A stretch of DNA of 64,000 nt from Conexibacter woesei DSM 14684 (GCF_000025265.1 NC_013739.1:5628001-5692000); one strand, 5' to 3'. Shown: positions 1 to 9,309, counted from the stretch's first letter. Made by a program: numbers and translations. The notes: generated by a model not told the origin, from the sequence alone.

Positions 1-305
1 ACGAGGTCGGCGATCGCGCGACCGTCGGGACCGGCGAGCAGCCGGTGGGTCGGCGTCCGCAGCGTGTCGGCCACCTGGCCGACGTAGCGGGCGTCGGCGG
101 CGTGCGCCGAGGCGGCGGGCAGCAGCAGGCACAGCGCGGCGAGCCCTGCGACGACCCAGGCCGACGCGGCCCTACGACGCGCTGCTGGTGGTGCTGGTGC
201 TCTTCGCGGCCTTGTCGCCGCCGCTCGACGGCTTCGCGTCGGACGTTCTCGACGCGGTCGAGCCGCTGTCCGAGGTTCTGCTGTCGCTGCTCTTCTTGCC
301 GTCAC
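1..305 (-). CDS. Partial secreted protein with signal peptide (runs off left edge)
   Basis: Minus-strand frame that continues beyond the left edge. It encodes a clear signal peptide: an Arg-rich stretch, a hydrophobic core (AWVVAGLAALCLLLPAA), then a signal-peptidase-like SAHA/A site, followed by about 30 mature residues beginning ADARYVGQVADTL. The start is unresolved. There is no ATG, GTG or TTG between the hydrophobic core and the fmdB-like stop at 172-174. The nearest in-frame candidates are GTG at 305 and 323, which would place about 130 nt of overlap inside the low-complexity tail of the upstream gene. The end given uses GTG 305. The family is not recognised. It probably shares a transcript with the fmdB-like gene. 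Confidence 0.45.
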   Translation of the reverse strand, partial: MTARRAATAEPRTAARPRRERPTRSRRAAATRPRRAPAPPAARRRAASAWVVAGLAALCLLLPAASAHAADARYVGQVADTLRTPTHRLLAGPDGRAIADL

Positions 306-528
306 CGTTGCTCGTGCCCTCACCGGCGCTCTTCAGTTCGCGAGCGCGCTTCTTCGTACCGTAATCGGTGTTGTAGAAGCCAGAACCCTTGAAGTGGACG
401 GCCGGAGCGTGCAGGACCCGCTGAGCTGGCGCGTCGCAGCTCTCGCACGAAGTCAGCGCGTCGTCGGTCATGCGTTGAAGCGTCTCGAACGTGTGCCCGT
501 TCTCGCAGCGATACTCGTAGATCGGCAT
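172..528 (-). CDS. FmdB-family zinc ribbon protein with Ser/Lys-rich tail
   Basis: A 118-residue protein. The first ~50 residues match the FmdB/CxxC_CXXC_SSSS putative regulatory zinc-ribbon family (MPIYEYRCENGHTFE at the N-terminus, CESC at 28-31, a GSGFYNTDY segment). The first knuckle is odd: the usual CxxCG is CENGH, so one of the four expected zinc cysteines is missing and only C8, C28 and C31 remain. Residues ~58-118 are a disordered Ser/Thr/Lys tail. The ATG at 528 was chosen because the family begins MPxYEYRC; the 55 upstream in-frame residues lie across the CIRCE palindrome and are not conserved-looking. The function of the family is poorly known. It is divergent from glyQS and shares the CIRCE-bearing intergenic region. 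Confidence 0.85.
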   Translation of the reverse strand: MPIYEYRCENGHTFETLQRMTDDALTSCESCDAPAQRVLHAPAVHFKGSGFYNTDYGTKKRARELKSAGEGTSNGDGKKSSDSRTSDSGSTASRTSDAKPSSGGDKAAKSTSTTSSAS

Positions 529-552
529 GGTCAGAGCAGTATAGGCGGTTCG

Positions 553-579
553 TTGGCACTCTCTCGGCGAGAGTGCCAA
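553..579. promoter_or_regulatory. CIRCE element (HrcA operator)
   Basis: Perfect inverted repeat TTGGCACTC - 9 nt - GAGTGCCAA. This has the spacing of the CIRCE consensus TTAGCACTC-N9-GAGTGCTAA, with one symmetrical base-pair change per arm. The arms match 9 of 9. HrcA bound to CIRCE represses groE/dnaK operons in many bacteria. Here the site lies between the divergent fmdB-like gene and glyQS, 25 bp from the first start and 53 bp from the second, so it could regulate either or both. Confidence 0.88.
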
Positions 580-631
580 CGACAGCTCGCTCTGCACCGG
601 TGCACCCGCTGCGGCTAGCATCCGCGTCCGA

Positions 632-2002
632 ATGGCGACAGACATCGTGACCATGGACAAGATCGTGGCGCTCTGCAAGCGGCGCGGCTTCATCTTCCCC
701 TCCTCCGAGATCTACGGCGGGGTCGGGTCGACGTACGACTACGGCCACTACGGCGTGCTGCTGAAGACGAACGTCAAGAGCGAGTGGTGGCGCGCGATGC
801 TGCAGCAGCGCGACGACGTCGTCGCGATCGACTCCGCGATCATCCAGAGCCCGCGCGTGTGGGAGGCCAGCGGCCACCTCGCGGGGTTCAGCGACCCGCT
901 CGTGCAGTGCCTCGGCGAGTGCAAGAGACGCTGGCGCCTGGACCACCTGCAGGAGGCCGCCGTCGAGAACGGCGAGGACCCCGCGCTGGTGCGCTGCCCG
1001 ACGTGCGGCGGCGAGCTGAGCGAGCCGCGCGCGTTCAACCTGATGTTCGAGACGACCGTCGGCCCCGTCAGAGACGCCGGCGCGACCGTCTACCTGCGGC
1101 CCGAGACGGCGCAGGGCATCTTCATCAACTTCAAGAACGTCCTGCAGTTCGCGCGCAGAAAGCCGCCGTTCGGCATCGCGCAGGTCGGCAAGTCGTTCCG
1201 CAACGAGATCACGCCCGGCAACTTCATCTTCCGCACGCGCGAGTTCGAGCAGATGGAGATGGAGTTCTTCGTCCCGCCGGACGACGCGCCGAGATGGTTC
1301 GCCCACTGGCTCTCCGAGCGCGAGCGCTGGTACCACGAGCTGGGCATCCGGCCCGACCACCTGCGCCTGCGCGCGCACGACCAGGACGAGCTGTCGCACT
1401 ACTCGTCCGGGACGAGCGACGTCGAGTACCTCTTCCCGATCGGCTGGTCGGAGCTGGAGGGGATCGCCAACCGCGGCGAGTTCGACCTCAACGCGCACAG
1501 AACCGCGTCGGGCGAGAAGCTGGAGTACATGGATCCGGGCACGGGCGAGCGCTACACCCCGCATGTGATCGAGCCGGCCGCGGGCGCGGACCGCGCGACG
1601 CTCGCCTTCCTCGTCGACGCCTACGACGAGGAGGAGGTCGAGGGCGACACGCGCACCGTGCTGCGCCTCCACCCGCGCCTCGCGCCCGTCAAGGTCGCCG
1701 TGATGCCGCTGCTGAAGAAGGGCGGCCACCCGGAACTGGCGAGAGAGATCTTCGCCGACCTGCGCGTGCGGATGCAGGGGGAGTACGACGAGGGCGGCTC
1801 GATCGGCAAGCGCTACCGGCGCCAGGACGAGATCGGCACGCCGTGGGGCGTCACGATCGACCACCAGTCGATCGAGGACCAGACGGTCACGCTGCGCGAC
1901 CGCGACTCGCTCGAGCAGGTGCGGATCGCGATCGACGATCTCGCTCCGGAGCTGGAGCGCCGCCTGAAGGCGCCCTGGCAGAGCCCGAAGCTCACCGCCT
2001 GA
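632..2002 (+). CDS. glyQS: Glycyl-tRNA synthetase (class II, homodimeric type)
   Basis: 456 residues, the size of the single-chain eukaryote/Thermus-type GlyRS, unlike the two-subunit GlyQ+GlyS enzyme. It attaches glycine to tRNA-Gly in the cytoplasm. Visible landmarks are the N-terminal RRGFIFPSSEIYGG and STYDYGHYG segment, cysteine pairs in the insertion (CLGEC, CPTCGG), class II motif 2 around FRNEITPGNFIFRTREFEQ, and the anticodon-binding domain near the end with SIGKRYRRQDEIGTPWGVT. The ATG start is followed at once by conserved residues. The upstream region carries a CIRCE operator, so heat-shock control by HrcA is possible, which would be unusual for a tRNA synthetase. Confidence 0.97.
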   Translation: MATDIVTMDKIVALCKRRGFIFPSSEIYGGVGSTYDYGHYGVLLKTNVKSEWWRAMLQQRDDVVAIDSAIIQSPRVWEASGHLAGFSDPLVQCLGECKRRWRLDHLQEAAVENGEDPALVRCPTCGGELSEPRAFNLMFETTVGPVRDAGATVYLRPETAQGIFINFKNVLQFARRKPPFGIAQVGKSFRNEITPGNFIFRTREFEQMEMEFFVPPDDAPRWFAHWLSERERWYHELGIRPDHLRLRAHDQDELSHYSSGTSDVEYLFPIGWSELEGIANRGEFDLNAHRTASGEKLEYMDPGTGERYTPHVIEPAAGADRATLAFLVDAYDEEEVEGDTRTVLRLHPRLAPVKVAVMPLLKKGGHPELAREIFADLRVRMQGEYDEGGSIGKRYRRQDEIGTPWGVTIDHQSIEDQTVTLRDRDSLEQVRIAIDDLAPELERRLKAPWQSPKLTA

Positions 2003-2021
2003 CCTCCTCGGCGTTGTACGG

Positions 2022-2039
2022 TTGCACCAAGCGGTGCAA
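2022..2039. promoter_or_regulatory. Palindromic operator candidate upstream of the R2-like gene
   Basis: TTGCACC-AAGC-GGTGCAA, a perfect 7-bp inverted repeat with a 4-nt centre. It ends 3 nt before the AAGGAGG ribosome-binding site of the R2-like gene. Its size and symmetry suit a TetR-family dimer, and a TetR gene lies less than 2 kb away in the next cluster. Operator function and the link to that regulator are inference. Confidence 0.5.
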
Positions 2040-2054
2040 TCGAAGGAGGGGATC

Positions 2055-3314
2055 ATGGCCGTCGTCAGCGCGACCGAGCAGATCAGCTACGAGGACCTCT
2101 ACGCGCGCTGGGAGCGGGGCAACTGGCGCGCGACCGAGATCGACTTCACGGCCGACAGCGAGCAGTGGCAGGAGCGCTTCGACGCCTTCGAGCGCAGAGC
2201 CGCGCTGTGGAACTACTCGCTCTTCTTCCACGGTGAGGATGCCGTCGCCGACAACCTCTCGCCGTACATCGACGCCGCGCCGCTGGAGGAGCAGAAGTAC
2301 TTCCTCACGACCCAGCAGGTCGACGAGGCGCGCCACGCCGTCTTCTTCAAGCGCTTCATGCACGAGGTCTGCGACGTCGGCGACGGCACGATGGCGGGTG
2401 GTCTCGCGGCGATCCAGCCCGACCTCACGTGGGGATTCCGCAGAGTCTTCGACCGGCTCGACACGATGGCCGACGAGTTGCGCCGCGACAGATCGAAGCC
2501 GAAGCTCGCGGCCGCGCTCGCTCTCTACCACCTGATCGTCGAGGCGACGCTGGCGCAGTCGGGCCAGCACTTCATCACCGGCTACCTCGAACAGCGCGAC
2601 GTGCTGCCGGGCTTCTACGGCGGCATGCGCAACGTCGAGTTCGACGAGCAGCGTCACATCGGCTTCGGCGTCAAGCTGCTCTACGACCTCCAGCGCGAGG
2701 ACCCGGAGTGCAAGGAGGCCGTCGCCGAGCTGCTGCGCGAGGTGCTGCCGTGGGCGCTCGCCGTGTTCGTGCCGCCGGGCTGGGACGAGCGCTACGCGAC
2801 CGCGTTCGGCTTCGAGCTGCTCGACATCTACGAGATGGGCATCGCCTCGCTCGACAGCAAGCTGCGCGCCGCCGGGATGCCGATGGAGGAGCTGCGGCTG
2901 CCGCTCCCGCTCGACCTCTCCTCGCGCGAGCGCGCGGAGTACGGCATCGCGCTGCTGAGAGCCGGCTACCTCGGCGAGAAGGTGGGGCCGCCCGCGCGCG
3001 ACACCGCCACGCTCGCGCTGCTGTTCGCCGGCGTCGAGCGCTCCGTCGACCACCGCCACGCGCCGCGCCAGCCGGTGACGATCGAGTGGGACTTCGCCGA
3101 CGCCGAGCCGTGGCAGCTGCGGATCGACAACGGCGCGACCGAGGCGGCGCCCGGCCGCGCCGCCGCCGCGGACCTGACGTTCCGCTGCACGGTCGAGGAC
3201 TGGGTCGACGTCTCGGCCGGGCGGATCGATCCGCGCATGGCGATGGTCCGACGCAAGCTGCGCCCGAGCGGCAACCTGCGCCTGCTGTTGCGGATGCAGA
3301 AGCTGTTCGCCTAG
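2055..3314 (+). CDS. R2-like diiron protein with C-terminal SCP2-like domain
   Basis: 419 residues. The first ~280 form a ferritin-like, ribonucleotide-reductase-R2-like helical bundle. Diiron ligand motifs are visible as DEARHAVFF and DEQRHIGFG (two ExxH), with further Glu in DAAPLEEQKYF and LIVEATLAQSGQHF. The last ~90 residues (from about TIEWDF, ending LRLLLRMQKLF) resemble an SCP2/sterol-carrier domain, which binds lipids. I therefore expect a lipid- or acyl-directed oxidase rather than a true nucleotide reductase; the substrate is unknown. The ATG at 2055 follows an AAGGAGG Shine-Dalgarno. The ATG at 2022 lies within the palindrome and is rejected. It faces the LmeA-like/TetR cluster tail to tail. 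Confidence 0.8.
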   Translation: MAVVSATEQISYEDLYARWERGNWRATEIDFTADSEQWQERFDAFERRAALWNYSLFFHGEDAVADNLSPYIDAAPLEEQKYFLTTQQVDEARHAVFFKRFMHEVCDVGDGTMAGGLAAIQPDLTWGFRRVFDRLDTMADELRRDRSKPKLAAALALYHLIVEATLAQSGQHFITGYLEQRDVLPGFYGGMRNVEFDEQRHIGFGVKLLYDLQREDPECKEAVAELLREVLPWALAVFVPPGWDERYATAFGFELLDIYEMGIASLDSKLRAAGMPMEELRLPLPLDLSSRERAEYGIALLRAGYLGEKVGPPARDTATLALLFAGVERSVDHRHAPRQPVTIEWDFADAEPWQLRIDNGATEAAPGRAAAADLTFRCTVEDWVDVSAGRIDPRMAMVRRKLRPSGNLRLLLRMQKLFA

Positions 3315-3352
3315 GTCAGCCGCGCCCGCGGCTACGTCAGCCGCGCCCGCGC
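3311..3352. repeat. 21-bp tandem duplication at convergent gene ends
   Basis: Two near-identical 21-bp units (CTAGGTCAGCCGCGCCCGCG and CTACGTCAGCCGCGCCCGCG, each plus one base) lie head to tail. They cover the stop of the R2-like gene and the stop of the LmeA-like gene. Read on the minus strand the unit gives RARLT-stop twice, so the duplication copied the last codons and stop of the minus gene. Confidence 0.8.
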
Positions 3353-3979
3353 GCTGAGCGCGAAGCGGCCGCCCGGAAGCGGAACGGCCGCGACCTGCTC
3401 GACGTCGATCCGCGGGTCGGAGAAGACGGGGTAACCGGCGAACACGCCGAGCAGTCCCTCCGGCCGCGCGATCACGCGCCCGTCGCGCGCGACGACACGC
3501 AGCTGCACCTCGGCCCCGCCGATCCGGCCTGCGAGCATGATCGCGCCGTCGCGGCGCGGGACGAGCGCCAGCTCGACGCGCGGCGGCAGCGCACGCGACA
3601 GCTCGTCGCCGTCGAGCACGGCGCGGCCGCTCAGCACGCCGTCGCGCTTGCGCAGGCGCACATCGTCGAGCGTCACGCCGGCCGTCGCCCGCACGCGTCC
3701 GATCCGCACGTCCAGCTCGCCGATGCCGCGCGTCTGCGCGAGCTCGTCAGCGAGGTCGATCCCGTCGGCGTCGTAGGAGCGCACGCGCGCCTCGACGCGG
3801 TCGGCGCGGCGCCACAGCAGCTCGACCGCCGGGAACGCCCGCACCTCCGCCTGCGTCACCTCCGCGGCGCCGCCGAGGCGGTCGCGGACCTCGTCCTCGG
3901 CGATCGAGGGCAGCAGCAGCTGCGCGACGACGAGCAGCGCCGCCAGTGCCGCGCCGCCGATGACGAGCGCTCGGCGCAG
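3332..3979 (-). CDS. LmeA-like phospholipid-binding protein (DUF2993)
   Basis: Mature region like mycobacterial LmeA/DUF2993 proteins, which are periplasmic or envelope lipid-binding proteins: repeating beta strands with DGIDLADELAQ, VTLDDVRLRKRDG and ARPEGLLGVF. The N-terminus is a hydrophobic helix (RRALVIGGAALAALLVVAQ), a signal anchor. No ATG, GTG or TTG precedes that helix downstream of the TetR stop at 3995-3997. The first conventional start is GTG 3859, which would remove the helix. I used CTG 3979, which gives L/M-R-R-A-L-V-I. ATC 3985 is another candidate. The gene opens about 15 nt after the TetR stop in the same frame, so translation is probably coupled. Confidence 0.7.
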   Translation of the reverse strand: MRRALVIGGAALAALLVVAQLLLPSIAEDEVRDRLGGAAEVTQAEVRAFPAVELLWRRADRVEARVRSYDADGIDLADELAQTRGIGELDVRIGRVRATAGVTLDDVRLRKRDGVLSGRAVLDGDELSRALPPRVELALVPRRDGAIMLAGRIGGAEVQLRVVARDGRVIARPEGLLGVFAGYPVFSDPRIDVEQVAAVPLPGGRFALSARARLT

Positions 3980-3994
3980 CGCGATCCCGGTCCG

Positions 3995-4633
3995 TTACGC
4001 GGGGTCGGCGATGAGGGTGCGCGCGGCGGCCACGGAGGCCGACACGGTGGGACGCGGATCGAGGTCCGGCTCGGTCAGGAAGCGCAGCGCGAGCCCGTCG
4101 GCGAGCGCGAGCAGGAAGCCGGCGACCGCGTCGGGCTCGGCGCCGAGCCGCAGCACGCCCTCCTCGCGCTTCTCCGCCAGCGAGTTCGCGAGGTGGCCGC
4201 GCATCTTGCGGCAGAGGTCCGCCAGCGCCTCCGCGATCTCCTCGTTGCGGCGCGACAACGTGAACAGCTCGAACATCAGCACGACGAGGTCGGAGTCGCC
4301 CTTGACCAGCTCGTCGAGCCCGCGCACGAGGCCCTCGATGAAATCGTCGGCCGTGTGGGCGCCCTGCAGCGCGGCGGCGAGGCTCTCGATGCGGATGTCG
4401 CAGTCGCGCCGGACGACCTCGACCAGCAGCCGTTCCTTCGTGCCGAAGTAGTAATGCAGCAGGCCGCGTGAGACGCCGGCCTCGCGCGCGACGTGATCGA
4501 ACGTCGAGCCCGCCGCGCCGCGGGCCGCGACGCTCGCGCGCATCGCGTCGACGATGCGTCTGGCCTTGTCGCTCTCGAGCGTGCGCGCCGGAGCGCCGGG
4601 GGCGGTGCCGGCGATCGCGTCGGTTGCGGACAT
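3995..4633 (-). CDS. TetR/AcrR-family transcriptional regulator
   Basis: 212 residues. The helix-turn-helix lies at about residues 40-70 (STFDHVAREAGVSRGLLHYY, then FGTKERLL), typical of TetR repressors. The C-terminal ligand-binding domain is helical and variable (TADDFIEGLVRGLDELVKGD, later GFLLALADGLALRF). The ATG start leaves a ~28-residue disordered N-terminal arm, common in the family. It sits directly upstream of the LmeA-like gene on the same strand. Likely targets are its own promoter, which carries a small palindrome, and the nearby R2-like/SCP2 gene. The lipid-related neighbours suggest a lipid or acyl-CoA ligand. That is inference. Confidence 0.9.
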   Translation of the reverse strand: MSATDAIAGTAPGAPARTLESDKARRIVDAMRASVAARGAAGSTFDHVAREAGVSRGLLHYYFGTKERLLVEVVRRDCDIRIESLAAALQGAHTADDFIEGLVRGLDELVKGDSDLVVLMFELFTLSRRNEEIAEALADLCRKMRGHLANSLAEKREEGVLRLGAEPDAVAGFLLALADGLALRFLTEPDLDPRPTVSASVAAARTLIADPA

Positions 4634-4647
4634 CCTTCGATCGTAGC

Positions 4648-4661
4648 TGGCCGCCCGGCCA
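4648..4661. promoter_or_regulatory. Palindrome upstream of the TetR gene
   Basis: TGGCCG-CC-CGGCCA, 6-bp perfect arms, 15 bp upstream of the TetR start. It could be an autoregulatory operator, but it is short and GC-rich, so chance is possible. Confidence 0.3.
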
Positions 4662-4664
4662 AAC

Positions 4665-4689
4665 GCACCCGGCGCCGCGCGCCGAGTGC
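4665..4689 (-). terminator. Hairpin after the Lys-rich membrane protein gene
   Basis: On the minus strand an 11-bp stem (GCACTCGGCGC / GCGCCGGGTGC, one G-U pair) closes a 3-nt loop, 22 bp downstream of the stop at 4711. There is no T tract. The wobble pair exists only in the minus-strand transcript, which favours that direction. Confidence 0.5.
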
Positions 4690-4710
4690 GTGTGGCGGGA
4701 GGTGCGGCGG

Positions 4711-5142
4711 TCAGGCGGAGGGCGGCGCGGTGGTGGAGGTGTACTCGAACTCCTCCTCCTTGCCGAAGAGCGCGTCGAGCACCTTCGTGCGCAGATCCTC
4801 GCTGACCGCCAGCGCGATCGCGGCACCGACGGCGAGGAACAGCAGCTTGCGGCCGAGATGCTTCTTCTTCTTCGGCTTGGGTCCCTGCTTGAGGGCGGTG
4901 CCGGCGTCCTTCAGGGCGCCCGCGGCCTTGTTCAGGTCCTTCTGGACCTTCTTGTCCTCGACGAGCGCCTTCGGGCCCTTGCCGTCGCTGGCGACCCGCT
5001 CATATGCATCCTTCGCGGCTTCGAACGCGACGCGGAAGTTGTCCCGCAGGTCCTCGTCGTCGACGAGGCGCTGCACCCAGGGACTCGTCGTCGCAGCCGC
5101 CGCGGTCGCCGCCTTCTTCGCCTTCTTGGTGCGTGCTGCCAT
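4711..5142 (-). CDS. Lys/Ala-rich single-pass membrane protein, unknown function
   Basis: 143 residues, not assigned to a named family. The N-terminus is basic (MAARTKKAKKAAT). Residues ~20-90 are helical and charged (SPWVQRLVDDEDLRDNFR, KKVQKDLNKAAGALKDAG). A KPKKKKHLGRK patch precedes one transmembrane helix (LLFLAVGAAIALAV) at about residues 100-115, and the tail is acidic and disordered. Two basic patches suggest binding to acidic partners such as nucleic acid or lipid head groups at the inner face of the membrane. The ATG start follows GGGAGC. It lies between lon and the TetR gene on the same strand but is separated from the latter by a hairpin. Confidence 0.75.
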   Translation of the reverse strand: MAARTKKAKKAATAAAATTSPWVQRLVDDEDLRDNFRVAFEAAKDAYERVASDGKGPKALVEDKKVQKDLNKAAGALKDAGTALKQGPKPKKKKHLGRKLLFLAVGAAIALAVSEDLRTKVLDALFGKEEEFEYTSTTAPPSA

Positions 5143-5215
5143 GCGAGGTGCTCCCTTGGTCCGTTGCTCTGGTGAGCATCACCATACCCCCTGCCTGGCG
5201 GGCTGACGCGGGTCC

Positions 5216-7629
<2,414 letters not shown>

Positions 7630-7633
<4 letters not shown>

Positions 7634-8109
7634 TCGGATCCGCCTGACCCGGCTCTGGTGCGGGGTACCTCGATCGGAACGCTGCGACGGCGCGACTGCG
7701 GCTGCACCAGCGGCAGCTCGACGCGCAGCAGGCCGTCCTCGTAGACGGCCTTCGCCTCCTCGGCGCGCACCTCCGCGCCAAGCTGGACGACGCGCCGGAA
7801 CGGGCCGTGCTCGATCTCGACCTGCTGATAGATGCGGTTCTCCGCCTCGTTCGGGCGGCGGTGGCCGGAGAGCACCAGCTCGCGACCCTGGATCTCCAGC
7901 GCGAGTCTGTCAGCGTCGATGCCGGGCAGCTCCGCCGTCACGACCGCGCGCGGCGGCTCGTCGGCGTAGTAGACGTCGACCGCCGGCGAGAAGCCGCCGC
8001 GCTTGCGCGGAGCGATCCCGGGACGCTGGAAGACGTCGCCGAACAGCTCGTCCATCTCCCGCCGCATCCGCTCGAAGTTCGCGAAGAGATCGCGTTCCGG
8101 TGGAGCCAT
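7630..8109 (-). CDS. Hsp20 family small heat shock protein
   Basis: 159 residues with a central alpha-crystallin domain (about residues 42-135: SPAVDVYYADEPPRAVVTAE, LPGIDADRLALEIQGRELVL). The YEDGLLRVELPL strand is followed by a short C-terminal extension with VPIEVP, an I/V-x-I/V-type oligomerisation motif. Small Hsps hold unfolding proteins for later refolding or degradation. The 4-nt stop/start overlap with lon links holdase and protease in one transcript, a sensible pairing for protein quality control. The ATG start gives MAPPERDLFANFERMRREMD, which is typical of actinobacterial Hsp20 proteins. Confidence 0.95.
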
Positions 8110-8125
8110 ACGGCGGAATGTACCC

Positions 8126-8887
8126 CTACACGGTGTAGACCGCGCCTTCGTGCGCGATCTCGATCGGCCCGCCGAACGTGCGCTCGGCCTCCGAGCGCGC
8201 CCGTGCCAGGTCGGCGTCGGCTGCGATGTGGGTCAGCACGAGCCGTCTCGCGGCGGCCTCGCGGCCGTGCTCGCCGGCCTCGGCGGCGGTCAGGTGACCG
8301 CGGTGCCCGTTCGTCTCCGGCTGGTCGAGCGTCGCCTCCAGCATCAGCAGGTCACTATCGCGCGCGAACTCGACGAGCGCCTCGTTGGGACAGCAGTCGG
8401 CCCCGAACGTGAAGCTGCCGGTCGCGCCCGTGACCTTGACGGCGTGTGTGCGGATGAAGTGCGGGACCTCGTGGAAGGAGATCGTCAGCGGACCCAGCTC
8501 GATCCGCCCGACCGGGTCGTACTCGATCAGGCAGAAGGCCTGCTCGACCAGCTCCGGCGTCTGCCAGGCGCCGGCGATCTGGCGGAAGACGTCGCGGCCG
8601 CCGGGCGGCACGTAGAGCGTCGGCCGCGAGCGCGGGAACGATCTCGCCCGCGGCGAGTACGACAGCGCGTACGAGTACGGGATCAGGTCGATGCAGTGGT
8701 CGGCGTGCAGGTGCGTGACCACGACGGCGTCGACCGTCTCGTAGTCGTGCACCTCGCGCAACTTGCCGAAGACGCCGTTGCCGCAGTCGAGCAGCAGGCA
8801 GACGCCGTCCTCCTCGATCAGGTAGCCGCTGCACGCTCCGCCGGCGTCCTGCCAGGCGGGCGATTTTCCGAGCACGGTGATCTTCAC
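8126..8887 (-). CDS. MBL-fold metal-dependent hydrolase (RNase Z-like)
   Basis: 253 residues from GTG 8887. Metallo-beta-lactamase-fold metal site: THLHADHCID, a later HFIRTHAVKV strand, TFGADCCPNEAL, LMLEATL and a final LVLTHIAADAD. The N-terminus VKITVLGKSPAWQDAGGACS matches the family of tRNase Z/YhfI-like hydrolases, so GTG 8887 is preferred. An in-frame ATG at 8917 would add ten residues. A 10-bp palindrome (CCCACGTGGG) lies between the two candidates. Substrate unknown. It is downstream of the Cys-rich mini-protein and in line with hsp20-lon, which begin 17 bp after its stop. Confidence 0.9.
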   Translation of the reverse strand: MKITVLGKSPAWQDAGGACSGYLIEEDGVCLLLDCGNGVFGKLREVHDYETVDAVVVTHLHADHCIDLIPYSYALSYSPRARSFPRSRPTLYVPPGGRDVFRQIAGAWQTPELVEQAFCLIEYDPVGRIELGPLTISFHEVPHFIRTHAVKVTGATGSFTFGADCCPNEALVEFARDSDLLMLEATLDQPETNGHRGHLTAAEAGEHGREAAARRLVLTHIAADADLARARSEAERTFGGPIEIAHEGAVYTV

Positions 8888-8897
8888 GCCGAGGGCC

Positions 8898-8915
8898 GTC
8901 CCACGTGGGTGGGAC
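8898..8915. promoter_or_regulatory. Palindrome at the MBL hydrolase start
   Basis: GTCCCA-CGTGGG-TGGGAC has perfect 6-bp arms, and a CCCACGTGGG palindrome sits inside it. It overlaps the region between the two possible starts of the hydrolase gene. It could be an operator or an mRNA hairpin near the ribosome-binding region. Confidence 0.35.
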
Positions 8916-8936
8916 ATGCTAGCCGTGTGGCCAGCT

Positions 8937-9167
8937 TCAGGCGTGGAGGGCTGCCTGCTCCTGCGCCGAGGGCATCGCCCAGACGGCCTGGGTGCGGCGT
9001 TCCTGACGGAACTGGAAGCGCAGCTGGCGGGGCGGGCGGAGCCCGTCTGGATGAGCCGGCCGGAACGTCGCGCACGGCTCGTCGTCCGCGAGCGCACAGA
9101 GGAGGTTCTGACGGAAGAAGCAGTCTTCGCAACCCACTCTGCGTCCGTTCCCACGACCCTTCGCCAT
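8937..9167 (-). CDS. Small Cys-rich putative zinc-binding protein
   Basis: 76 residues. The N-terminal half carries a compact cysteine pattern GCEDCFFRQNLLCAL...EPCATFRP (CxxC then C...C), which looks like a zinc or Fe-S knuckle. The C-terminal half is basic and helical (PPRQLRFQFRQERRTQ). I believe similar mini-proteins occur in Thermoleophilia genomes, but I know no function. The ATG at 9167 is preceded by AAGGAGG with ~12-nt spacing; the longer in-frame extension lacks conserved features. It ends 20 bp before the earlier possible start of the MBL hydrolase and is probably co-transcribed with it. Confidence 0.7.
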   Translation of the reverse strand: MAKGRGNGRRVGCEDCFFRQNLLCALADDEPCATFRPAHPDGLRPPRQLRFQFRQERRTQAVWAMPSAQEQAALHA

Positions 9168-9309
9168 TCTGCGCTTCGACCTCCTTCGACTGGCCTCTCG
9201 GGCCGCCTGCTCGTAACCGGAGGCGGCAGTGAAACAGAAGTGCCGGGGAGGGCTCAATGCCGTTTCCCGCAAAACGCAGGAACTTTCTCTCGCGACCGGA
9301 AGATCCTGC

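Noticed and set aside
2022-2054. Upstream ATG of the R2-like gene.
   Set aside because: It lies inside the TTGCACC/GGTGCAA palindrome; the ATG at 2055 has a canonical AAGGAGG site.
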